This document shows, piece after piece, positions 1-7,882 of a stretch of DNA of 64,000 nt (position 1 is its first letter; each line of letters begins with the position of its first letter). Below the pieces are notes generated by a model. That model saw only the letters and a program-made list of their open reading frames with translations, was not told the origin of the DNA and made no database searches. The DNA is from Pontibacter mangrovi (GTDB lineage: Bacteria > Bacteroidota > Bacteroidia > Cytophagales > Hymenobacteraceae): NCBI RefSeq assembly GCF_006385705.1, contig NZ_VFRQ01000004.1:62001-126000 (forward strand), given 5' to 3'. A program made the translations under genes and the position numbers.

Positions 1-861
1 TCCCTGTTTATGAACTCGCCGCTGGCCGTGCTGCCCAACACGCTCTGGGCCAACCTGCTCTTCTTTTCGCTGATAACGCTGGTAAAACCGATCAGCACGG
101 GCATTTGCGTGAACTCCGGCGGAGAGGGCGGTTACTTTGCCCCTTCCATCATCACGGGTGGCCTTTTAGGCTTTCTGTTCTTTAAGGTGGCCGATTTCAT
201 GTTTCCTTTTTATGGGATAAACCAGGCGACCTACATGTTTTTGGGTATGGCTAGCGTGTTTGCCTGCGTGATGAATGCCCCGGTTACCGCCATATTCCTT
301 GTAGCCGAGATTACCCAAAGCTACGAGCTGTTTGTGCCCCTGATGCTGGTGTGCGCCGTGGCTTATTTCCTGAAGTACTACATCGAGAACCTGAGCCGCA
401 GCGTGGTGCAACCGAAGGGGCAGAGCAAAGCGCTGCGCGTAGACCGCATCCTGCTAAACCAGCTAAGTATAAAGCAGCTGGTGGAGAAGGATGGTGCCGC
501 CGTTACCGAAAACGCGGGCTTCCGGAAAGTGGTGGAGAGCTTTGCCAGCTCGGATAAGGACGTGCTGCAGGTGCTGGACGAGCAGGGCATGCTGAAGGGA
601 ATCATCAGGCTGCAAGACTTCCGGCAGCAGCTGGGCGACACCTCCAACTACGATACCCTGCTGGCCCGCGACATGATGCACCCGCCCGAGGCCGTGGTAG
701 AGCTGGACGAGTCGGCTGCCGAGGTGCTGGACAAGTTTGACAAGTATAACCTGTGGTCGTTGCCGGTGGTGCGCAAGGGCAAATTTAAGGGCTTTATCTC
801 CAAGAGCCGTTTGCTAACGCAGTACCGCACCGAGCTTACCCGCGTAAACAGGTTCTTCTGA
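1..861 (+). CDS. ClC-family chloride channel with C-terminal CBS pair (5' partial)
   Basis: This is the C-terminal part of a ClC chloride channel or H+/Cl- antiporter of the inner membrane; the frame is open to the window edge, so the start lies upstream. Near visible residues 36-46 the segment GGEGGYFAPS matches the ClC anion-filter motif (GxFxP). Hydrophobic helices continue to about residue 125. The last 140 or so residues form two CBS modules, with a typical second CBS around LWSLPVVRKGKFKGFISKS. CBS pairs in this family bind adenine nucleotides and modulate gating. Family assignment is confident; ion specificity is not determinable from this fragment. Confidence 0.9.
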   Translation, partial: SLFMNSPLAVLPNTLWANLLFFSLITLVKPISTGICVNSGGEGGYFAPSIITGGLLGFLFFKVADFMFPFYGINQATYMFLGMASVFACVMNAPVTAIFLVAEITQSYELFVPLMLVCAVAYFLKYYIENLSRSVVQPKGQSKALRVDRILLNQLSIKQLVEKDGAAVTENAGFRKVVESFASSDKDVLQVLDEQGMLKGIIRLQDFRQQLGDTSNYDTLLARDMMHPPEAVVELDESAAEVLDKFDKYNLWSLPVVRKGKFKGFISKSRLLTQYRTELTRVNRFF

Positions 862-1004
862 TGCCGCCCCTGCGCCGTGCCGAACAGCCAAAAAATATCT
901 TTTAGCGCTATCCGGGCAATTTAAGCGGGAATTTCATAACAATAGGCAGGCCTACTGCGTTTCTACTGAAATATTATCAATAACTATTAATTAGAAGAGA
1001 AACT

Positions 1005-1280
1005 ATGGATGCAAACGAGCTAAAAAGAAAAGCCGATTCGATGAACCCTGAAAAGAAGGAGGGACCTGTAGCCGCCGCAATAGAAGAGTATACCGCACGA
1101 ATCCCGTCAGATATGTACCTGTGGGCCGCGCTTGGCTCTATGGCAGTTTCTGCTACGCTAAAAGTATTAAGAAAAGACGAAGAAGCGCTGTTTGTGGGCC
1201 AGTGGGCTCCATCTTTCCTGCTGCTGGGCGTTTACAACAAACTTGTAAAGGAACTGGGCAAAGATAAGTACAGAGACTAA
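1005..1280 (+). CDS. Small conserved membrane protein, function unknown
   Basis: The product has 91 residues. The first 45 are charged and hydrophilic. Two moderately hydrophobic stretches follow at about residues 39-53 (LWAALGSMAVSATLK) and 66-78 (GQWAPSFLLLGVY). I do not recognise a named family. The ATG is preceded by a purine-rich AGAAGAGAAAC, and the gene is monocistronic, closed by a strong hairpin just downstream. Coding is supported by codon usage like the neighbours and a clean start and stop. Confidence 0.7.
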   Translation: MDANELKRKADSMNPEKKEGPVAAAIEEYTARIPSDMYLWAALGSMAVSATLKVLRKDEEALFVGQWAPSFLLLGVYNKLVKELGKDKYRD

Positions 1281-1292
1281 GGGCTGTTACCT

Positions 1293-1342
1293 GCCACAAA
1301 CAAAAAGAGGAAGCCACCACGCTTCCTCTTTTTGTTTGTGGC
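1293..1342. terminator. Bidirectional hairpin terminator, 22-bp perfect stem
   Basis: Positions 1293-1314 and 1321-1342 are perfect inverted complements, with a 6-nt loop CACCAC. The stem has an A-rich left side and T-rich right side, as in Bacteroidota intrinsic terminators. It closes the 91-residue gene upstream. Confidence 0.8.
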
Positions 1343-1454
1343 TCAGTTTAGGGTATACTTTAAAGGCCTTCTGCAGTAACCTCTGTTAACTCTAACCTTG
1401 CTAGCCGCTAATTTTGGGTACACATTTTTGCCGGATGCCGTAACAGGAAGGGTT

Positions 1455-2132
1455 ATGTTTGGCATTCAAGATATCCCTAAGTTTTTCCTGGCCTTTTTCC
1501 TGGTGCTTCCTGTTATCTCCCTGTTGCACGAGTCGGGCCACGTTTTCTTTGCCTGGCTGATGGGCGGCAAGAACATTAAAGTGACCGTTGGCTCGGGTAA
1601 AGTGCTTTTTACGGCCGGCATGCTGGAGGTGCGCAAGTATTACTTCTGGTACGGCCTCTGCTCTTTCGATAACCTGAAGCGCAACCGTCGGTTCTCCAAC
1701 ATCCTCATTTTCTCGGGCGGCGTGCTCTTCAACGCCTTGTCGGCGCTTGCGGTCATGGTTATGGTGGAGGAGGACGTAATAAAAGCTGGCATGCTTACCT
1801 ACCAGTTTACCTACTTCTCCATGTACTACATCTTCTTTGCCCTGCTGCCCATGCCTTACCCCGACGGCACCTACAGCGACGGTAAAATCATACTTGACCT
1901 GATCCGGAAACCGCAGGTGGCGGAAAACACATACCGCCTGCACTGGGATGAGAAGACGCAGCAGTGGCAGGTGCTGGACCACAACAGAAAACCGGTAGAG
2001 AGTTTTGAGAACGAGGAAGAGGCGCTGGAAAAGGCGCACGAGGTGGCGCAAAGCAACAGGCCCAGCCGCCTGCTGCGGGTCCGGAGCGGCGAAGAAACCG
2101 AGATCTGCAACTACCCCCGGGTGCCGCTGTAG
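1455..2132 (+). CDS. M50-like (site-2 protease type) membrane metalloprotease with C-terminal DUF2188-like domain
   Basis: Integral membrane protein of 225 residues. The first helix carries HESGH, the HExxH zinc motif of M50 intramembrane proteases. A later hydrophobic segment ends in LLPMPYPDGTYSDGK, the position of the family's third ligand motif (NxxPxPxxDG), here with a Pro-Asp-Gly. After the membrane part, about 70 hydrophilic residues (from YRLHWDEKTQQWQV to the end) resemble the small DUF2188 fold (dWkV...eAleyArevA). I chose ATG 1455, preceded by AGGAAGGG; an in-frame TTG at 1398 would add 19 residues. The fusion of a protease core to a DUF2188-like tail is unusual. Substrate unknown; it could be a non-catalytic M50 homologue. 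Confidence 0.7.
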   Translation: MFGIQDIPKFFLAFFLVLPVISLLHESGHVFFAWLMGGKNIKVTVGSGKVLFTAGMLEVRKYYFWYGLCSFDNLKRNRRFSNILIFSGGVLFNALSALAVMVMVEEDVIKAGMLTYQFTYFSMYYIFFALLPMPYPDGTYSDGKIILDLIRKPQVAENTYRLHWDEKTQQWQVLDHNRKPVESFENEEEALEKAHEVAQSNRPSRLLRVRSGEETEICNYPRVPL

Positions 2133-2243
2133 CCAGAAGTATTTTGCCAACCATGCAGCTTGCCTCAGCAGGCTTCCTTATACTTGCACGGTGGCCTCAG
2201 GCTTGGCCCGTACAAAACAACACCTAAACCTTACCTTTATTTT

Positions 2244-2855
2244 ATGATTGCAGCAATTGTCAGCTTTTTAGTGATGCTGAACCCGTTTGCCCTCTTTCTG
2301 TACCTGAGGCCCGTGATGAGTGATTTGTCGAGCGCTGATTTCCGCTCGGTGTTCCTGAAGGCCTCCATGATCTCGTTTGGCATATACCTGGTGTTTCTGT
2401 TCTTCGGCGATTTGATGTTTAAGACCGTGTTCCGCATAAACTTCGAGTCGTTCAGGATATTTGGCGGCGTGGTGCTGTTTTCTTTCGCTTACATCTTTAT
2501 TGTGCAGGGCAAAAAAGCCTTTATCCAGATAAAAGGCGACCTGCACGACCTTGCCTCTGAGATTGCCTTGCCTTTTATGGTGGGCGCGGGCACCATCTCG
2601 CTTACCGTGCTGATGGCCGAAGAGCTGGCCCTGTGGCAGGGCGTGCTATCGCTTGCCATTATCATGGCCGTGAACTTCGGGATCATTATGGGGCTGAAGA
2701 ACATCCGCAGAGGCATGCGCTCCAAAAAGGTGCAGGTGGCTTTCGATAAAAACATGGAGATACTGCTGCGCATCAACGGCTTCTTTCTGGGCGCCATCGG
2801 CATAGACATGATCGTGACAGGCATCAGGCACCTGGTGGCAGCCGGAGTAGCTTAG
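2244..2855 (+). CDS. MarC-family integral membrane protein
   Basis: The product has 203 residues with about six hydrophobic helices. It begins with the MarC-like segment SFLVMLNPFALFLYL, followed by the gap-helix pattern typical of the MarC/YhgN (NAAT) family. The biochemical role of the family is unsettled; its older link to multiple antibiotic resistance was withdrawn. ATG 2244 is chosen because it starts directly at the first membrane helix; an in-frame TTG at 2160 would add 28 polar residues. It converges with the stress-protein operon. Confidence 0.85.
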   Translation: MIAAIVSFLVMLNPFALFLYLRPVMSDLSSADFRSVFLKASMISFGIYLVFLFFGDLMFKTVFRINFESFRIFGGVVLFSFAYIFIVQGKKAFIQIKGDLHDLASEIALPFMVGAGTISLTVLMAEELALWQGVLSLAIIMAVNFGIIMGLKNIRRGMRSKKVQVAFDKNMEILLRINGFFLGAIGIDMIVTGIRHLVAAGVA

Positions 2856-2886
2856 CCCTCCAAAACCTGCTCCTCAGGGAGGGGCT
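2854..2886. terminator. Possible hairpin between convergent genes
   Basis: AGCCCTC (2854-2860) can pair with GAGGGGCT (2879-2886) between marC and the stress-protein gene. There is no clear T-run, so terminator function is tentative. Confidence 0.35.
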
Positions 2887-2892
2887 TAGTGC

Positions 2893-3768
2893 TTACTTTA
2901 TCACGTCCTCAGAGTACACCAGCCACAGCGGCACGTTTATATCGGTGTTATATATTTCGGTAGGCACGCTGCCCAGGCTAAGCGAGGGCAGGGGGTTATT
3001 CCCCTTCAGGCCCAGCACCAGCAGGTCATATTTGCCTTTCTCCAGCTGCTGGGCAATGCGCCCGGCAATGCTCTTGTTGGCGGCGCGCACCAGCGTATAA
3101 GGTATGCCAGCTATCTCCGGGTGCTTTTTCTGCAGGTCGGCGAATTTTTCCTTTACAACCTCCTCGGCTTTTTTTACGGCTTTCTCTTCGGATATCAGCG
3201 GGAAGAACTGGCTCGGGAGCCGGTACACGTGCATGATCTCCAGATGCAGGCGGAGCTGGTCGGCCAGGTTACGGCTCAGGTGCAGGGCGTGCAGCGACGC
3301 GTCTGAGAAATCAATCGGGACCAGCACCCTCTGAATCGGGAACTGTGCCGTTTCCGGGAAGACAAGCATGCTGCAGGGCAGAATGCGCAGCAGTTTGGTG
3401 CCCAGCGCCCCGGTGCTTTTGTCGCTCATCTTTTTGCCGAGCAGCGTCAGCTTTATTTTATAGCGCTTTACCAGGTCCGCCAGTATAATCTCGGTGTTCG
3501 GCTCCTCGCTCACCAGTATCTCATAGTCGGCGGCGTTGGTAAAATGCGCTGTCACGATGTCGGTAATGTTGCCTTCAATCTCATCGCTGATGTTCACATC
3601 GCCAAAGAACTCCCGGAAGTCGTCGCTCAACTCCGAGGTTTTGATGTTGTGCACAAAGTATACTTTCTTTACCGGCACCCGCTCAAAAATGGACCGGGCA
3701 AAGCCTACTAGTTTTTCGTCAATATCGCTCAGGTCGAGGCAAACCATCATGGCATCTACTGCAATCAT
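2893..3768 (-). CDS. Universal stress protein with two UspA domains
   Basis: Cytoplasmic protein of 291 residues built from two tandem UspA folds, about 1-140 and 145-288. The second has the standard start (QRVLVPIDFSDASLHALHLS) and the ATP-binding-type ending VLGLKGNNPLPSLSLGSVPTEI. The first is more diverged. Its start codon overlaps the stop of the upstream BCCT transporter gene by four bases (ATGA), so the two are translationally coupled. Usp domains next to transporters often bind adenylates and tune transport; that role here is inference. Confidence 0.88.
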   Translation of the reverse strand: MIAVDAMMVCLDLSDIDEKLVGFARSIFERVPVKKVYFVHNIKTSELSDDFREFFGDVNISDEIEGNITDIVTAHFTNAADYEILVSEEPNTEIILADLVKRYKIKLTLLGKKMSDKSTGALGTKLLRILPCSMLVFPETAQFPIQRVLVPIDFSDASLHALHLSRNLADQLRLHLEIMHVYRLPSQFFPLISEEKAVKKAEEVVKEKFADLQKKHPEIAGIPYTLVRAANKSIAGRIAQQLEKGKYDLLVLGLKGNNPLPSLSLGSVPTEIYNTDINVPLWLVYSEDVIK

Positions 3769-5429
3769 AGCGTTTCGGGGTTTTGTGTGGTGGGAGGATC
3801 TTTTCTTACATCAGCGGGTTTCGCTTCCTGCTTTTGGGCGCGCCGGGCAATTACTTCTGCTACCAGCTGCTGGTAGTCCTTGCGCTGCTGCGCCATGCCC
3901 AGTTTCCTTTCCTCGGCCAACTCTTCGCTCAGGCCGCGGTACAGGCTGTAGCACATCAGCAGGAGGATAAGCGCAAAGGGCAGGCCCGTCAGGATGACGG
4001 CCGTTTGCAGGGCCTGCAGGCCGCCGCCTATTAAAAGCACGGCTGCCACGGCGCCCTCTGCCAACGCCCAGAAGATGCGCACACCTACCGGCGAGTCGGG
4101 CCTGCCGCCCGAGGTGAGGCTGTCGACCACCAGCGAGCCGGAGTCGGAGGAGGTGACGAAAAAGCCGGCCACCAGCACAATGCCTATCACGGAGAGCACG
4201 GTAGAAAAAGGCAGCTGCTCAAAGAACACGAAAAGCGCCGTGGAGATGTCTGCGGCCACGGCCTCGGCCACCGCGTTGTTGCCGGCCAGCACCTCGTGCA
4301 GGGCTGTGCTGCCAAACACGGTCATCCACAGGAACGAGAGCAGGGACGGCACGATCAGCACGCCAAGTATAAACTCCCGGATGGTGCGGCCTTTGGAAAC
4401 GCGCGCGATAAAGATGCCCACAAAAGGTGCCCACGAAATCCACCAGGCCCAGTAGAACACCGTCCAGGCGCCTTGCCAGTTGCGGGTAGAGTAGGCCTCG
4501 TTCCAGAAAGAGAGCTGCAGGAAGTTGCCCAGGTAGGAGCCTGTGTTCTGCACATAAGAGCCAAGTATAAAAACCGTAGGCCCCAGAAACAGCACGGCCA
4601 GCAGCACCAGCAAGGCTATCCGCACGTTCCACTCGCTCAGGATGCGCACGCCTTTGTCTACGCCCGTAACCACAGACACAGTGGCGATGGCCGTGATGCC
4701 GGCTATAAGTATGATTTGGGTGGTTACGCCGCTGGCAATGGCCGGGAAAACGTGGTGCAGGCCGGCTGCCACCTGTTTCACGCCGAGGCCCAGCGAGGTA
4801 GCCAGGCCAAAAAGCGTCGCCAGCACCGCCAGGATATCGATCACATCGCCGATAAGGCCGTGGATGCGCTCTCCCAGAAACGGGTAAAAAACGGAGCGGA
4901 CGGTGAGGGGCAGCTTTCGGCTATAGGTAAAGTAGGCCAGCGAAAGCCCCACCAGCGCGTAAATGGCCCAGGCATGGAAGCCCCAGTGCAGGAAAGTATA
5001 GTTCATGGCCTGCCTAGCGGCGGCGGGTGTGCCCGGCTCTCCCAGGGGCGGCGTCTGGAAGTGGTTGATAGGCTCGGCGATACTCCAGAAAAGCAGGCCG
5101 ATGCCCATGCCCGCGCTAAACAGCATGGCAAACCAGGAGGACGTGCTGAACTCGGGCTTCGCGTCCTTTCCGCCCAGCCTGATGTGCCCGAACTTGCCAA
5201 AGGCCATGTACAGGCAGTACACCACAAACACGTTTACGCTAAGTATAAACAGCCAGCCCATGTTGGCGGTTACGGCGGCCTGCGTGTCGCTGAAGAATTC
5301 CTCAGCGCCCTTTCTAAAGGTCAGCACCAGCCCTATCACCAGGATGAGTATGACAATGGAAGACCAGAAAACCGGGCCGTTTACCTCCAGCCCCAAGGAT
5401 TTTTTTGTGTCGCTTCTTACTTTACTCAT
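3765..5429 (-). CDS. BCCT-family betaine/carnitine/choline transporter
   Basis: Inner-membrane secondary transporter of 554 residues with twelve predicted helices. BCCT signatures are clear: GMGIGLLFWSIAEP, HWGFHAWAIYALVGL, and the aromatic box region FYWAWWISWAPFVGIFIARV, which in BetP and OpuD coordinates trimethylammonium substrates. A polar C-terminal tail of about 55 residues (from the last helix to QNPETL) resembles the osmosensing tails of BetP-type carriers, though not in detail. It lies 16 bp behind the porin gene and overlaps the Usp gene, giving an operon for uptake of an osmolyte or quaternary amine. Exact substrate unknown. Confidence 0.92.
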   Translation of the reverse strand: MSKVRSDTKKSLGLEVNGPVFWSSIVILILVIGLVLTFRKGAEEFFSDTQAAVTANMGWLFILSVNVFVVYCLYMAFGKFGHIRLGGKDAKPEFSTSSWFAMLFSAGMGIGLLFWSIAEPINHFQTPPLGEPGTPAAARQAMNYTFLHWGFHAWAIYALVGLSLAYFTYSRKLPLTVRSVFYPFLGERIHGLIGDVIDILAVLATLFGLATSLGLGVKQVAAGLHHVFPAIASGVTTQIILIAGITAIATVSVVTGVDKGVRILSEWNVRIALLVLLAVLFLGPTVFILGSYVQNTGSYLGNFLQLSFWNEAYSTRNWQGAWTVFYWAWWISWAPFVGIFIARVSKGRTIREFILGVLIVPSLLSFLWMTVFGSTALHEVLAGNNAVAEAVAADISTALFVFFEQLPFSTVLSVIGIVLVAGFFVTSSDSGSLVVDSLTSGGRPDSPVGVRIFWALAEGAVAAVLLIGGGLQALQTAVILTGLPFALILLLMCYSLYRGLSEELAEERKLGMAQQRKDYQQLVAEVIARRAQKQEAKPADVRKDPPTTQNPETL

Positions 5430-5445
5430 GTAGTATATGTTAAGC

Positions 5446-6618
5446 TCAGAAATAATATCCCATGTTTATGTTAAAACGCATGTGCCACTTTGTGTCATCG
5501 GGGGTGCCGGCGGTGAAGGCGTTCGTCCACTCCGGCCCCAGCCACGGGTGGTTATAGCCAAAGGCCGCATCGGTGTAGATGTACATCGGGCCGGCCGTCA
5601 GGAGGGCGCCAAGTACGTTCATGTGTGCGTTTTCGTAGCCGCTGATGCGTTTGTTGTAGTAGCCGTAGTTGTTGTAGATATCGATGCTTTGCAGCAGGCG
5701 CGTCTGTATCGGAAGGTGGTAGGAGATGCCTGCCGTATATACCTCGCCTTTGTTGGCCACGTTGTAATTGGCCCCGTACGCGCCCATCTCCACAAAATCA
5801 AGGTCGTTTCCGGCGGCATACTTGGGGTTGATGCGGTAGAGCATCGCCTGCAGCTTCAGGTTCCAGGGGCTGTGGCCTGATTTATACTCGTAGTGCACAG
5901 CGCCGGCGTAGCGGTTGCCGTTCTCCTCGGTATCGAGGTTGTAAATCAGCCCGCCCTGCACCGACACCCCCAGCTCATGCGCCAGGCTGTCGCCCAAGCG
6001 CCGCACTACCTTAAAGTTAAGCTGGTTATTTTCCTTGTTGCGGCCGGTTATGTCGTACGAGTAACGGTTAGGGCTAGCCTCTGCAGAACTAAACACCATG
6101 TCTTCGGCACTTTTATAGTAGGCTGCCTGCCACTGCCATTGGCCCGCGTCGTGTATATACTTCACGCCCATGTCGTGGTCATCCTCAAAACCGATGTAGT
6201 AGGTCATATTAAAGAACCAGTTGTTGGAGTTGTACTGCTGAATGCCAAAGGGCACTTGGTTCAGGCCCACCTGCAGCTGTGAGGCCTCCGAGAAATCATG
6301 TTGAAACCAGCCCTGCTTTAAAAAGCCGCCACCGAATGCTTCCGAGTAAAAGCGGTACTCGGCGTTTAGCTTGATGCCTTTATACGCTGCCTCGGCGTTG
6401 ATGCGGAACAGGTCGAAGCCAAAGTCGCCGCCGCGTTCCAGTTGGTCCTCTTTCCAGGTAGACAAGTTGTAGTTGAAGCGCAACGCGCCACCGAGTTTCA
6501 GGTACGGTTTCTCTTCAGGCTTCTCCTCTTCCGGGTACTGCGCTCGGCAAACCGCGCTTACCAGGAGGAGAAGCGGTAACAACAAAATCCATTTCAGTAT
6601 AACTCTTTTCAATGGCAT
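5446..6618 (-). CDS. Outer-membrane beta-barrel porin-like protein
   Basis: The protein has 390 residues with a Sec signal peptide (about residues 1-27, ending VCRAQ). A polar linker rich in Glu and Pro follows, then alternating amphipathic strands rich in Tyr, Trp and Phe. The last residues (FNINMGYYF) end in an aromatic, the barrel-insertion signature. Overall it resembles phosphate-selective porin O/P-like or carbohydrate porins of Bacteroidota. It is the first gene of the operon porin - BCCT - Usp. It probably provides the outer-membrane entry for the BCCT substrate; that is inference from context. Confidence 0.75.
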   Translation of the reverse strand: MPLKRVILKWILLLPLLLLVSAVCRAQYPEEEKPEEKPYLKLGGALRFNYNLSTWKEDQLERGGDFGFDLFRINAEAAYKGIKLNAEYRFYSEAFGGGFLKQGWFQHDFSEASQLQVGLNQVPFGIQQYNSNNWFFNMTYYIGFEDDHDMGVKYIHDAGQWQWQAAYYKSAEDMVFSSAEASPNRYSYDITGRNKENNQLNFKVVRRLGDSLAHELGVSVQGGLIYNLDTEENGNRYAGAVHYEYKSGHSPWNLKLQAMLYRINPKYAAGNDLDFVEMGAYGANYNVANKGEVYTAGISYHLPIQTRLLQSIDIYNNYGYYNKRISGYENAHMNVLGALLTAGPMYIYTDAAFGYNHPWLGPEWTNAFTAGTPDDTKWHMRFNINMGYYF

Positions 6619-6937
6619 CTGCTAGTTTAGGTTTAACATTGCCCTACTAGGTTGGACGAACTGAGGTGATTTAAGTTGTCCGACGGGCTACACTTCAAGT
6701 ATGTTTCCGTTGCAACCTTGCATCGCCTTTACCACTGCCTTTGCTGCACTTGGCCATTCGCAAACGGGCCTTAGCTTAAAAGCTATGGTGAATTGTGCGC
6801 TGCAAGTATAAAATTTATGGTGTTTTTCGTTTATAATGTTAAACGGAAGTAAGTTTGCGCGGCTGCATAGAGTGGTGCGGTTGCGCCATCAAATTGATGA
6901 GGAGTTTTAAGGATGAGTGTTTTTAAAGAATGTAGCT
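6619..6937. other. Divergent intergenic region
   Basis: This 319-bp region separates the leftward porin operon from the rightward NTF2-like genes and must hold both promoters. One AAGTATA motif lies near 6812. The only clear element is the rightward promoter listed at 6826-6857. I see no small gene. Confidence 0.6.
6826..6857 (+). promoter_or_regulatory. Bacteroidota sigma-A type promoter
   Basis: TAAGTTTG at 6850-6857 matches the -7 box TAnnTTTG exactly. TTCG at 6826-6829, 20 nt upstream, is one mismatch from the -33 TTTG. It would start transcription near 6864, about 75 nt before the first NTF2-like gene. Confidence 0.5.
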
Positions 6938-7363
6938 ATGGAAACAAAAGTAAACCTGCGGGAGGAGATCAGGAACGCCTACAATAAACTGGAAGGGGCT
7001 TTTACGAAGGGAAATGTAACAGGCGTAGACAGCATATATGTGGAAAACGCCGAACTGTTGGCGCCCGGCCACGATGTGGCAAAAGGGAAAAGTGCTATAC
7101 TGAAGTATTGGCAGGGTATCGTAGATATGGGGATCAGGAAGGTTGAGCTGAACACAGATAAGGTAGAGGACCACAACGACCTCGCCGTTGAAACGGGCAC
7201 CTACCGGATGTATGCCCAAGCCAATCAGCAAATAGACCAGGGTAAGTATATTGTGCTGTGGAAGCATACGGATGGTAAAATGCTGGTGGAAAGGGGCATC
7301 TGGAACAGCAGCAACCCTGAGTCGTTGCAGTTCCTGACCTCACGGATCCCGCAGCACCGTTGA
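6938..7363 (+). CDS. NTF2-like (SnoaL/DUF4440) protein, copy 1
   Basis: Cytoplasmic protein of 141 residues with the DUF4440/SnoaL cone-shaped fold: an amphipathic helix (EEIRNAYNKLEGAFTKGN), DSIYVENAELLAPG, KGKSAILKYWQGIVDMG, and final strands around KYIVLWKHTDGKMLVERGIW. ATG 6938 is preferred over GTG 6917 because it aligns with the start of its downstream paralogue. It is the first of a tandem pair. The family includes small enzymes and ligand-binding proteins, and no catalytic residue can be assigned here. Confidence 0.8.
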   Translation: METKVNLREEIRNAYNKLEGAFTKGNVTGVDSIYVENAELLAPGHDVAKGKSAILKYWQGIVDMGIRKVELNTDKVEDHNDLAVETGTYRMYAQANQQIDQGKYIVLWKHTDGKMLVERGIWNSSNPESLQFLTSRIPQHR

Positions 7364-7391
7364 TTTTCTAACCATACAAACAGACCAACCT

Positions 7392-7784
7392 ATGGAAACA
7401 ACAACAGTGAACATCGGTGCAGAGATCAAGCGCGCCAACGAAAAGTTTATACAGGCCTTTACCGAGGGCAATGCTGCCGGCATCGCCAATTTATACACCG
7501 ATGAGGGCATGCTCTTGCCCACCGGCATGGAGGCTGTAAAAGGAAAGCCGGGCATACAGGAGTTTTGGCAGGGCGCCATGAAAATGGGTGTAAAAGGCGT
7601 AAAACTGGAAACCGTGGAGGTGCTGCCCTGTGAGAACACGGCCATTGAAATGGGAAACTATACGTTAACAGGTGAGGGCGGCACCCGGATGGACAAAGGA
7701 AAGTACATTGTGGTGTGGCAGAAGCAAAACGGCCAGTGGAAGCTGCACAAAGACATCTGGAACACCAGCCTGAGCGCCACCTAA
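7392..7784 (+). CDS. NTF2-like (SnoaL/DUF4440) protein, copy 2
   Basis: Protein of 130 residues, a tandem paralogue of the gene 28 bp upstream. It shares the same order of segments: helix FIQAFTEGNAAGIANLY, then GMLLPTGMEAVKGKPGIQEFWQGAMKMG, then KGKYIVVWQKQNGQWKLHKDIWNTS. The pair probably arose by local duplication and is transcribed together up to the terminator at 7804. Function unknown beyond the fold; many DUF4440 proteins are annotated as steroid-isomerase-like without activity data. Confidence 0.85.
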   Translation: METTTVNIGAEIKRANEKFIQAFTEGNAAGIANLYTDEGMLLPTGMEAVKGKPGIQEFWQGAMKMGVKGVKLETVEVLPCENTAIEMGNYTLTGEGGTRMDKGKYIVVWQKQNGQWKLHKDIWNTSLSAT

Positions 7785-7803
7785 GTTGAACGGCACAAAG
7801 TAT

Positions 7804-7837
7804 AAACGCCCTGCAGGTATAAACTTGCAGGGCGTTT
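7804..7837 (+). terminator. Hairpin terminator
   Basis: AAACGCCCTGCA (7804-7815) pairs perfectly with TGCAGGGCGTTT (7826-7837) around a 10-nt loop that contains GTATAAACT. It closes the NTF2-like pair and faces the convergent M3 peptidase gene. Confidence 0.7.
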
Positions 7838-7882
7838 GCTTTAGCTGCGGCGCAAAGTATACACTATGGCTGCAGGTTGGTT

